The notes below the pieces were generated by a model that saw nothing but the letters and a program-made list of their open reading frames with translations, was not told where the DNA came from and made no database searches. Positions 1 through 9,382 of a stretch of DNA of 64,000 bases are shown here, one piece after another (positions within the stretch are counted from its first letter, which is position 1; each line of letters opens with the position of its first letter). Position numbers and translations under genes: made by a program. Origin of the DNA: Pachyseris speciosa (lineage: Eukaryota > Cnidaria > Anthozoa > Scleractinia > Pachyseridae); the NCBI GenBank assembly GCA_016490735.1, contig JAEMWC010000001.1, positions 815,001 through 879,000 on the forward strand. Reading direction: 5' to 3'.

Positions 1-162
1 CACATTTGTTAACTTGAGCTGTCGACGAAGATCTTATTGACGCTTGCAGGTGTTTGCGGCTTGTGGACAACTCCGAGGACTTGTATGGACTATCGGTTAG
101 AGTGCACGCTACTACCACTCCAGTTCAGGCTGTACATATGGGTTATTGGCCAAGCGTGAGGT

Positions 163-201
163 CAAGATGGCGGGATATTGGCCAAGTTCTTTTTTTGCGT
201 G

Positions 202-234
<33 letters not shown>

Positions 235-274
235 CACGCAAAAAAAGAACGAGGCCAATATCCCGCCATCTTGG
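163..274. repeat. hairpin (near-perfect inverted repeat)
   Basis: Two arms of about 50 bp (about 163-211 and 225-274) are reverse complements around a short loop. The arms include an A/T-rich run and the words GGCGGGATATTGGCC and GGCCAATATCCCGCC. The structure fits a foldback MITE or its core. No coding potential is seen. Confidence 0.8.
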
Positions 275-515
275 CCGAACAAGCGTGGTCAATAAAGGAT
301 TTATTATATGACTCAAAGGACGCTATTAAAAGACAGTAAAACGCTGGACGAACGGGCTATCCCGAGCGGTCAAGATGGCTCCATCTTGACCTCGCGGGTA
401 GCCAATCACAGCAGGAGAATTGATTCATCTTGACCGCTGAAAGAGCCAGTCATATAATAAATGTTAGTAACATTAGAACTGAAAGGACGATCGTGAACGG
501 GCCGGCAAAGCGACG

Positions 516-1180
516 ATGTGCTTTACCAACGTCGCGAAAACAGCTGCACTTCACGGCGCAAAGCACAACGACCGAAATGACATAATACTGGTCGCCTCTT
601 CAAGTGTTCTTACAGGAAAAACGAAAAGCAGTAGACAACCAAAGACGACGAGTATCCCAATTAAGAGCAACTTTGGTGAGAAAGGAGTCCATACTGACTG
701 CTGATTCTGCGACATCAAAGGGCAGTTTTCGCAAGTCTGTGTTTGGAAACTGCCATATGGAGGGTCACAATAGGTTGAACTGTGAATTTGGCCAATGCCT
801 GTCGGTGGAGTATTGCAACCTCCTGGTCAAACTTCCGGATGAGAAAAAAGAAATGGCAACTGAAGTATGAAGCGGCAGCTGAATCGCTTTTCCTATAAAA
901 TGCGAGCTTCATTACTTTGAGAGCTGTCCTGAGAAATCTTTAATTACTACAACAGACGGAAGACCTGTCGAAAACTGGCACACCATTAACCGTGATTCCA
1001 AGAGGATGGAAAAGATTTGCACACTGAAAGGCAAAGTTCCAGAGTCATCCGATCTCCTTCACCTTCTTTCAGAGGCTGAAGCCGACCTCGACACGGAGAA
1101 CTCTGAACCGGCGAGGATGTCTACCTCGCCGAACAATAAACTACTTAAGACCTGGGGAAATTTTAGCGGAAAGTCGTGAA
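516..1180 (+). pseudogene. degenerate ORF with a CCHC-like motif, probably transposon-derived
   Basis: Two open stretches, 604-870 and about 893-1180, lie in different frames and look like one broken coding region. The first has a basic N-terminal part (KAVDNQRRRVSQLR) and a Cys/His cluster of the form CHMEGHNRLNCEFGQC, which resembles retroelement or transposon CCHC knuckles. The second is acidic and has no domain I recognise. A stop and a frame change at about 870 separate them. I infer a decayed mobile-element protein; the family is not identified. Confidence 0.35.
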
Positions 1181-1290
1181 TTTCTGTTTGACATTTCGCA
1201 CAAATGAGCTTATTGGCGCACTCGTCGCCAAAACACATGCCCTTTACTGTTTTTTTTAAACTATCCACAATTACGGGTACACTGGGGAGC

Positions 1291-1373
1291 AGGGATGGCG
1301 TAGTGGTGAGAGCACTCGCCTTCCACCAATGTGGCCCGGGTTCGATTCCCGGACTCGGCGTCATATGTAGGTT

Positions 1374-1417
<44 letters not shown>

Positions 1418-1456
1418 CGGGTACTCCGGTTTTCCCCTCTCCTCAAAAACCAACAC

Positions 1457-1487
<31 letters not shown>

Positions 1488-1581
1488 AGCGTTTATTACA
1501 TGAGCCCCCGGCTCGGGAGATTGGGCAACCACTCCCCACGTTATCGAGCTTAAATAAATTACTTTACTTTACTTTACTTAC
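1291..1581 (+). mobile_element. tRNA-derived SINE
   Basis: The element opens with a tRNA-like head. An A box TGGCGTAGTGG lies at 1296-1306 and a B box GGGTTCGATTCCC at 1338-1350, as in RNA polymerase III internal promoters. A non-tRNA body of about 150 bp follows, and the element ends in a short ACTTT repeat tail at about 1557-1580. The head does not close a proper acceptor stem, so it is not a functional tRNA gene. Peptides read through this unit are artefacts. Orientation is plus. Confidence 0.85.
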
Positions 1582-1620
1582 TCTGCCGCACATTCACAAG
1601 AAAAGAGTAATGAAATTAAA

Positions 1621-2989
1621 TCAAATAGCGATAAATCCTGTGTGTCTATAAAATCCCCGCATGTCTTGCTCTGTTATTTGCTCAACACAGTTGTACACTA
1701 CGACATGGATATTGTGATGAAACGACCGGCGAATGTTCACCTGTTTTGCAACTGTTTTCATTTTGTTGAAAGCTAACTCGATAGGATTAAACTCTGGTGA
1801 GTATGTTGGTAAATAAACAACTTCCATGCCGTGCTGATCCATCCACCATCCCAAAGCATATCTCCCTTCATGGTGATGGGTGGCATGGATGTCTAGCAGG
1901 ATATGGTCTCCATAACGAAGTACTGGCTCCCCGTTTGGTAAGAAATTATTTGATGCCTCGCCGAAAAATTCAAGAAAATCAAGTGAAGTTGTTGCCCATC
2001 GACTGTATTAGCATACAATATTCCTTCCACACCATACTAATGTATAAAATAATAAACAAATTTAGCCCTGATTATCTGCAGAACAGCTTCAAATACGTCA
2101 AAGATAGACACAACTTTCAACACCAGATCGGCTGCAAAGCTATCTTCGAAGACAGGACAAAGATCATTTCAATACAGAGCAGTACATGCTTGAAACTCCT
2201 TGTCCGTGGACGTTAGAGGGTATAGTCTCGACAAGTTTAAAAAAAATTTTACGTCTCAAAAACTTTTAGGTTTTCTCATTCTCTTCTGTTGTATTAGCAC
2301 ATTTCAGTGTTTTTAATTTATTTTTTAAACTATACTAACGAGGGCCACCCTAATTAACTTCGTGTTAGCTTTTTGGTGCCACCCTCTTTTCAATATATGG
2401 CTCACCAACAGCCGAGTGCCCAGAACGTGGAATTGCAACATCGGGCATTTTGAAGCCAGCCTTGTCAAAGCACTTTATTTTGCAAGGATCAACGGTGGAC
2501 ATGTAATCAAGAAAGTCTTAATCGTTCTCAGGCGAAAATTTGTTTATTGGCCTATTGGAGGTTCGCTCCCAAGTCACTGGACCACAAGACATCCTCTTTC
2601 TAATGGCGCGGCTTATTGCAGCCTTTGAAGTTCCACCGGGAACGGCGCAATAAGAATTTACAACATAGTAAAAAAAACAAAATCTTCGATAAGGGTATCG
2701 ATGGCGAATCTCGTTTCAGAAATTCGGTAATTTCCAATTCAGTTCCAGTCAGATGTGGGACATTTTGCGCCCCCTTCTTGTCTCGAGGACCAATTTCTCC
2801 GCTGTCAACAAATTGTTTCCACACGTTTATTGCAGACTGTCTGCTTACATTAAATTTCTTTGCAACATCAGAGTAGCTGCCTCCAAAAAACCCAGAAATA
2901 TGGTCTCTACCGTTTTGCACAATTGTGTCTATAATGCCCCTTCTAAGGCTTTTCCTGGTGTATAACTTCGACCCGTCTTTGTGTTAATC
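1621..2989 (-). pseudogene. IS630/Tc1-mariner-type DDE transposase, interrupted
   Basis: Read on the minus strand, an N-terminal helix-turn-helix region (about 2989-2700; YSDVAKKFNVSRQSAINVWK) is followed by a middle segment at about 2590-2390 (LDYMSTVDPCKIKCFDKAGF). The C-terminal catalytic part spans about 2010-1621: ILLDIHATHH carries the second Asp, and VYLPTYSPEFNPIE is the typical third-acid block. The reading frame is broken by at least one frameshift near 1995. About 375 bp of LINE 3' end is inserted between the middle and C-terminal parts. The element is therefore dead. Terminal inverted repeats were not located. Confidence 0.75.
2010..2388 (+). mobile_element. LINE 3' end nested in the IS630-type transposase
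   Basis: The plus strand reads as the C-terminal tail of a non-LTR reverse transcriptase (FHTILMYKIINKFSPDYLQN), then a short 3' UTR rich in T and A. The host transposase reading on the minus strand resumes on either side, which defines the insertion to within about 20 bp. The fragment is strongly 5'-truncated. The clade is probably CR1/L2-like, inferred from the tail only. Confidence 0.6.
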
Positions 2990-4596
2990 TTCAACTAGCG
3001 GTTTTCTCTTTAGTGGCCACTGGCGATCACTATCGGGGAACAACTACAATCGCATTACGTGATCAGTGTTTTGCAAACAGAGTCGCAAAAATGTTATCAC
3101 GCGACCAGATTTTTGGAACCGCGGACTGAAACCAACGGTCTGTGAAGCGGGCTGAAAAGAAGCCCTTATCCACGGACGATACAAGTCTAGTTACAATTTT
3201 TTTCCCGGGAGTCAAACTCTCTAGAAATCATAAGCTAGGTAAAAGATACAATGATGCCACAATAATTCACACCATAATATGTATACCCTGATTGATTTGG
3301 AAAATCGTTACAATGACATTAAGGGGGGCCTACACGAGAGGATATGTTACAGGGTCATGAACTGTACACATCAGGGGTCATGTAGCTGGGACATGTAGCA
3401 GGGACATGAGTCATGGGAAGGATTACGACTTGCAAACACACGAAAATGTAGCTGGAACATGTCCCTGTTAAATGTTGCAGGGACATGTCCCCCCGTGTGA
3501 AAAAACACCTGTAATTGCGAGAGTTTCAGAACTTAAGACCACAATGCATTGGTCACTTCTACGTGGAAAGAAGATGGCGGCCCTCAGTGGTGAGTCAATC
3601 GAAGAACACCAGTTGGGTGATCCTGCCAATGATACCGGCCAGACCTCGTGGAATGTAAGCTAGACTCGTATGTTAATTTCTTTTACAAGGAAAACGCAAT
3701 CTTATGGGATAAGCGCCTGAAAGACAACAACAACAAGGCGAAAACAAAGAAAGCAATGGCACCATTGATAGCCCGATTCGGGAACACACAGCCACCAAGA
3801 GGCCTAAAAGAGATTCAATTAAGGTGGCATAGCTTGCGAAGCTCCTTATTGAGCTATATGAAAAAGCGGAAAGAAGATCCAGAGTACGAGGTGAAGTGGA
3901 CGTTTTGGGGAGACCTGGAATTTCTTCGGTCGTCACTGGAATTGTCGGAGGCAAATCGGAGCATCAGGGCGACTGGTCAAGTGAACGAATAGGTAATCCC
4001 TGTACTCCTTTTCAGAATGAAGATCAGCTAAATTTTCGTTTGATAAAACATGAAAAAGATACATGCACGTATTTCTCTTTCAGAAACACTCATTTCATAC
4101 TATCAAGGAAATCCCTCCTTGTGGAATCACAATGCAGCAGAGTACCACACCAATGCCAACAAGGATCTTTTGTTGGACTTCTTGCACAAAGAAGTCTGAA
4201 GAAATTGTTCGAAAGTGCAAGAGTTTGGTCAAGATGTACAAACAGGAAAACTCTCAAGCCAAACATAAACCGTCAGGATCAGGGACCAAGGACATTTACA
4301 TAAGTACCTAGGAATTCTTTCCTCAACTAAACTTCCTCGATTCAATAGCGCTCTGCACTATTACTAAAAATAGATTTTGACAGATACGTATCCCCCGCCT
4401 TACTTAGACAAACATTGAGATGCGATAGAAGGGAATGTATGAGCGAGGAGGGCCGTAGCGAAAAAAAAATGAAAAGCTAGGTTGAATCTCAGAGTTAGTA
4501 TTCAAGAAGGAAGATTCATGGTTACTCCCAAGCACTGCTGTTGGGATGAATGCTAAACTGACTCCAGATATCCTCAAAAATGGCCAAAATCACTCC

Positions 4597-4750
4597 GAGA
4601 GAGCCTGCATACAGGCTCTTTCTTTGACAACGCGAATCGAGACCACACGCCATTCGAAAGCAAAATCGAGACCGCGCTCAATTCAAAGCAAAATCGAACC
4701 AAAAAACGTCTCTGGATTGTCCAAATGAAGAGCCTGTATGCAGGCTAGAA
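4597..4750. repeat. small repeat bounded by two copies of a palindrome
   Basis: The palindromic word AGCCTGCATACAGGCT (left) recurs as AGCCTGTATGCAGGCT (right), about 130 bp apart, around a GC-richer core. The unit lies in the interior of the Harbinger element and may be a small nested MITE. No coding sequence is seen. Confidence 0.4.
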
Positions 4751-5210
4751 GAATGAAAGTCTTCATACCGTTTCTGAAACCGACGCTTGCAAGACATAGC
4801 AAAGTGCAAACGCTGGCTAGTGGCTTTTTCACGGGAGTTCTTAACGGGGAAAACATTACTAGGAATACCTATATTTGTGCTCTCAAATGGCTCGGAGAAA
4901 AGGGTCCATCGGCCGAGCGAATCGTACTCCACCACAAGCAACCCCATCATTCCCTGGCATTTTGTAAAATGTATCCCCATCTCATGTTTTTCAGGCCAGC
5001 AATAGTATAAATATTACTAATAAAGTCGGCAATCTATAACACGTGCATAGTTTAATAAAGAGAGAAGCCGTGAAATGTTGTTAGACGGAAAAGAACGCCA
5101 GCCGGTCGATTGAATAAACGGAGGCGAAGCCAAGTTGCTATTTTCTTGCAATTCTGAACTTTCTCTGAGAACCTTTCCGTAAACCATTTACATTATCACT
5201 GCTCGGTTCA

Positions 5211-5335
5211 AGCACTCTTTATACAATCGCTCCCACGTTCCACAAGCTCATCGCGTTTTCCGCTTAATTTCAAGCCCCTGTACTTAAAGCACCGTTTCAG
5301 CTGGTCGACAGTGTATTCCTCAGGTTCTCTTTCAA
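5211..5335 (-). pseudogene. SAP-domain-like fragment
   Basis: The minus strand encodes EEYTVDQLKRCFKYRGLKLSGKRDELVER, which fits the SAP helix-linker-helix fold used in DNA binding. It lies antisense, just upstream of the last MADF exon, inside the Harbinger element. Splice sites or a start that would make it a gene were not found, so it may be a captured or inserted exon. Confidence 0.4.
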
Positions 5336-6624
5336 ATTTAGAGCCAGGAACGCCGTCATCTTCGGTGAAAACCGTAAAAAAATTGAAGCAGGAAGCTTCC
5401 CTCGCAGTTTTCCTCAACATACAACCATTGGTTATGTTGAAAACTATGGGAGACCACCCAGTGCAAGCTCTACCAGTAGTAATCACTCGGTTAACAGTTA
5501 CTATCAAAGTCAGCCTTTGAATGCTGCAGATCAGTTTCGCTCATGCTCTCCTCTGGCATTTCAAAATAATGAAGGAAGAAGCTATCATGACCTTGGGTGA
5601 ACATGCCAGTACGTGTACAGTATAAGAACAGCATAGTATTTATTCCCTTTTTGTGGCTTGTTATGACCAAGTGAGGGTTGAAGTTTTGTATAGACTTGTT
5701 TTTGATTCAGTTGAGTTGCCTGATAACACAAATTTTCAGATGTCTTTCATGTATCACTGAGCATTACCGGATTGTGAACATCACTACTATGATGTACTTT
5801 GTAGTGAATCTCAGGTGGAAACGGGTGCAGCTCAGTTTCATTTCCTTTGTTTATGATCATAAATAAGAGTTAAGGATCTTAAAAGAAAAGCTAGGTTGAA
5901 TTCAATTTGCTCTTTATTCCATTTTAAAGTAAAACAATTTTTCACATTGTAACTTAGGCCCTTTTAATCTGTTCTTAAATGGGTTGTCCAGATTGCAGAA
6001 GTGAACCCTAAAGATTTGCTGGTCTTTTAAACTTTTGTCATAACATTACTTTAATAAATATTGGGTTTTTTGAATCCACCATTTAATTTTCAAAGAAACG
6101 GATGGGGAAACCCTGAAGGTGTAAATTTTAACCTTAATGTTTTTTCAACTATGTATACCCTTTTCCCTCCCCTTTCAAAAAAACTTACAAGGACTTAACT
6201 ATGCAAACACTCCTGCTGAAAATACAACACTGTTAACATTCAACTCATTTTGACAAACTGTGAATAGAAATTGTATCAAAACATAGGCATTAAAACTGGT
6301 CGAAGGAACGTCATTGTTTTAGCGTGTTATTTAGAATGATCAATGTCATACTTCTTGTGACTAAACACTGCATTTTACGTTTTGCTGTGAACAGTTCTGT
6401 TTTGTCTACGGTACTTAAACGGTACTTTAAGCTAAAAAGTCATTTTAAATTTAGAGTCTTAACATGCACTTGTGGCCAATGAATGCCAGTTTCCTCTACT
6501 TTTGGTGAAGACAGTGAAGCTCTATCCTATGGCATTGAGTTAACAGTTGAAGGAGTACCGTTACATTTAAGCCACAAGCTGTAACTTCAGTGACTGTATC
6601 ACTTGCTTGCAAGTCTGTTGTTAT

Positions 6625-8003
6625 TCAGTTTACAGTCCACATATTTCTTTGCTGCCATTCAACGTCTCCCTCATCACTAAACCACCTTGTGAACCCCTGT
6701 CGCATTTCTTTAGCTTCACTGGTGTAGTTGTGGACCAAAGCTGGCTGCAATGGCATTAGAGACTCGGGAGGAAGATCATTTGTCATCTGTCATTTGTCTT
6801 ATTTTTCCTTCTGTGTTTTTTAACATCCTTTTGACCCACCCGACTCGATTAGTCTTGCTGCGTTCGGGTGGGTACTTTTTATCTGTCTGTATCTGTCTGA
6901 GAATACGAATAAAAGTCTTGTCTTGTCTTGTCATCTCGCCAAGACACGGGAATAAGCTCTCCAGTGACCAGATCTTCTCTGTCCATCAATGTCGGAGGAC
7001 AGTAGATGCTGCGACTTGCTCTATATCGTTTTGTAGCCAGTTATGAAGCGTGATTTGCTGCACCTTTTCGGGTTGCAGCAAAACGGAAGCCCGAAAACAA
7101 CGCCATCTATTTCCCAGAATACCGAGAATGTTCTCAGATATTCTTCGCCCTCTGGAAATTCGGTAGTTGGCTATTCCTTTCCTCAATCGTCAGATTTCTT
7201 CTTGGGTAGGGCTTAAGCATGTGTTTGGGCAAAGGAAAGGCTTCATTTCCTGCAAGGACAAAGGGAATTGGCTTTGTACCACCTGGCATGGACGAGGAGG
7301 ATGTATATTCAAAGGGTTATCACAGCTCTCTAGGGCTTTCTTTAGAGAGCAACGATGCCATGCATGGCCGTCTGGGTTTCGTCCGTTTGTCCCAACATCA
7401 ACAAATAGACACTCGTACTCTGGTCCAGCCATAACCAATGCTATTATACTCTCGTTTCCTTTATAGTCATGAAAATGAGATCCCGCGACAGCTGGCTTTT
7501 GAATAAGGATCCTCGTCAATTGCCCCTATGTTGTTTGGAATATTCCACCTGGAGTAAATAACTGCACAATTTCATTCCATTTTTTCACTTGTATTTGGTG
7601 TCTTCAGATACTCTTTTCCGAAGAAATGATAAATAGCGACGCAAACCTCCATCACCGCGATACAAGATATTGTAGTCGTACCGTTTCGAAACTGAAAGGA
7701 TAGTGACTGGAATGTTTCACCAGTTGCAAGGTACCTGATTGCAAGGGCTACTCTCTCGCTTGGGTGTATAGGTTCTCTCATGCATGTTTCCTGTTTCTTT
7801 ATGAACGGTGCAACTGCTTCTACTAAAGCGACGAATTTAGCTTGTGGCATCCTCATGTATTCAGCAAAACTAGGCGTGTCTTCAACAGCCAACTCTTTAA
7901 ATATTATATAAGCTCCCCGTTCGGTACGTCGCAGTAGCCATTGACGGCACCAAACTTGTCGTTCCAGCATCACAGGAGCTTCATCATCGAGCATCATCAT
8001 CAA
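6625..8003 (-). pseudogene. PIF/Harbinger DDE_4 transposase
   Basis: The N-terminal part is at 8003-7572 (YMRMPQAKFVALVEAVAPF, then SERVALAIRYLATGETFQSL). The catalytic part is at 7519-7190 (SHFHDYKGNESIIALVMAGP, then FVDVGTNGRNPDGHAWHRC). After a frameshift comes YRISRGRRISENILGILGNRWR at about 7160-7090, containing the last catalytic-region block of this family. The C-terminus continues through SWRDD at about 6930, is interrupted by a short retroposon at 6791-6930, and resumes to a stop at 6625-6627. The product would cut and rejoin DNA at the element's ends. Several frame changes show it is inactive here. Confidence 0.8.
6791..6930 (+). mobile_element. short retroposon with a TCTTG tail inside the transposase
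   Basis: A fragment of about 140 bp ends on the plus strand in repeated TCTTG units and is flanked by TTGTCATCT on both sides, a 9-bp candidate target duplication. It splits the C-terminal coding region of the Harbinger transposase. It is probably the 3' end of a SINE or LINE. Confidence 0.55.
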
Positions 8004-8518
8004 AACAACAACCAGTTTTCGGTTTATATCCCAGTTACTGCAATTACTAGCGAGACCACGGACTCCTCGTGAACGGCAGCCATCTTTTTCGCTAATGCAC
8101 TACTGCAAAGCAGGCTGGACCTCGTCTCTGATTGGCTCAACTATCAGCTTTTGCTGCAGGGACATGTTGCCAAACCGTGCACATGATGATCATGGCGTCT
8201 CACGCAAAGTTATGTAGCTGCGACATGTCCCATTAAGTTAAACAAGTTGAACTCCGTGCGACATGTTGCGGGGACAAAGTTTGCACAAAATTCATGTTGC
8301 ACGAGTGAAAACTTGTCAACGCACGCGAGGGGATGTGTCGCTGCAGCTTGTCCCTGAAACATGTCCCGGCAACGTTTTCGCAAGTGTGCAAACTCTGCAA
8401 TTTGATCCCTGCAACATGTCCCCTCAGTGTGTACGTAACGCGATTTTGACCTCCCTACATGTACATGTTGCAGTAACATGTTCCTGTAACATGTCCCCTC
8501 GTATGGGCCCACCTTTAA

Positions 8519-8867
8519 GGCCGAGAAACACTTGGCGACAAGTCGCAGCAACAGGTCTAAGCGACAAGTCGCTCCGTGTGTACTGCCTTCAAAACAAGTC
8601 GCTGCAACACGTCGCCGCAACAATTCGCCTCGTCTGACGCGGTGAATTTTTGTGAAAATCGTTGTTGCTGCGGCAGAATTTTGTCGCTGCGATCAGTCGC
8701 ACAAATTCAATCTGGTTTGAATTCGTGCAACTGATCGCAGCGACAAATTTCTGCCGCAGCGACAACGATTTTCACAAAAAATCACCGTGTCATACGAGGC
8801 GAATTGTTGCGGCGACTTGTCCCCGCGACGTGTTGCAGCGACTTATCGCCTAGTGTGTCTCGGCCTT
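8519..8867. mobile_element. foldback MITE abutting the Harbinger element
   Basis: About 350 bp made of two long arms that are reverse complements (GGCCGAGAAACACTTGGCGA at the left end, GGCCGAGACACACTAGGCGA as the complement of the right end) around a short centre near 8700. Both ends are flanked by TTTAA. The arms are rich in GCGACAAGTCGC-type words, echoing the subterminal repeat style of Harbinger elements. No coding sequence is seen. Confidence 0.8.
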
Positions 8868-8875
8868 TAAACTCG

Positions 8876-9000
8876 AATCATATTCTTAATACTGCAGTGA
8901 AGATGTGACTTGAATAAAATCATCTACAGAGCCAGTCAAACAGGTTATACTGGAATCATATTCTTCATGCCCTAGTAAAGGTGTGATTCGTAGAGATCCA
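8876..9000 (-). pseudogene. two partial copies of the WDR91 last exon
   Basis: On the minus strand, 8876-8940 reads LTGSVDDFIQVTSSLQY and then a stop, close to the end of the true last exon ([17 protein letters not shown]). A second, more decayed copy lies at about 8941-9000. They sit 3' of the intact exon, beyond two small MITEs, and most simply arose by local duplication of the terminal exon. Confidence 0.6.
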
Positions 9001-9033
9001 TTTCTACGTTTTTAGCCAGAAAACGTATCTTAA

Positions 9034-9114
9034 CCCTTTAACCGCCAAGGATGACTTTATAGATTTTACTCTGGCTGTTACTCGTCAAAGGAAGACCCCT
9101 TGGCGGTGAAAGGG
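9034..9114. mobile_element. TTAA-flanked mini-MITE, copy 1
   Basis: An 81-bp unit with inverted ends (CCCTTTAACCGCCAAGG and CCTTGGCGGTGAAAGGG) lies between TTAA at 9030-9033 and TTAA at 9115-9118. This fits piggyBac-type target choice. Confidence 0.75.
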
Positions 9115-9133
9115 TTAAAAACTATCTCCTTAA

Positions 9134-9227
9134 CTCTTTCACCGCCAAGGGGGACTTTATAGATTTTAATCTGGCCAACGCTAGACGATTTTACTCGTCA
9201 AAAGGAGGCCCCTTGCCGGTGAAAGGG
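9134..9227. mobile_element. TTAA-flanked mini-MITE, copy 2
   Basis: A second member of the same family, 15 bp from the first, with inverted ends and TTAA at 9130-9133 and 9228-9231. It carries an internal insertion of about 13 bp relative to copy 1. The pair lies 3' of the last WDR91 exon. Confidence 0.75.
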
Positions 9228-9382
9228 TTAAAGGCTTCAATATTCAAAACGCGCTCCACAGGAGGATCGTGCTTTACACTTTCTCTTGACAAGAAAAAAT
9301 TTGGACGGCCCATCACAGAATCCTGGCCAAAAGCTTTTTTCATTTACAAAGCAAATCGAACAGGTTAATCGGGAATGATTTC

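Larger units (their letters stand above)
3574..5600 (+). pseudogene. MADF/Myb-SANT-like accessory protein of the Harbinger element
   Basis: The first MADF-type domain is at 3648-3950 (YVNFFYKENAILWDKRLKD, then LRWHSLRSSLLSYMKK and KWTFWGDLEFL). A second, diverged copy lies at about 4080-4340 (ETLISYYQGNPSLWNH, then IVRKCKSLVKMYKQE and STWEFF), with a frame change near 4190. A Ser/Asn/Gln-rich C-terminal exon at about 5410-5600 ends in SYHDLG and a stop at 5598-5600. In this superfamily the MADF protein helps the transposase enter the nucleus and bind the ends. The start is uncertain: ATG at 3574, or 3648 after one base shift. A tandem MADF pair is less usual than a single domain. Confidence 0.65.
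3323..8515. mobile_element. PIF/Harbinger DNA transposon, near full length
   Basis: Termini of about 32 bp match as inverted repeats with a few mismatches (left GGGGGGCCTACACGAG, right complement GGTGGGCCCATACGAG). Each is flanked by TAA (3320-3322 and 8516-8518), the usual PIF/Harbinger target duplication. Subterminal regions at 3340-3500 and 8150-8500 carry many copies of GCAGGGACATGT-type words, probable transposase binding sites. Inside are a DDE_4 transposase on the minus strand and a MADF-domain gene on the plus strand, the classic two-gene layout. Frameshifts and a nested insertion suggest it is no longer autonomous. Confidence 0.85.

Noticed and set aside
1291..1365. Possible tRNA gene
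   Set aside because: A and B boxes are present but the acceptor and anticodon stems do not pair properly, and a SINE body with a tail follows.
1204..1503. 99-codon open frame
   Set aside because: It runs through the SINE; the peptide is a read-through of repeat sequence.
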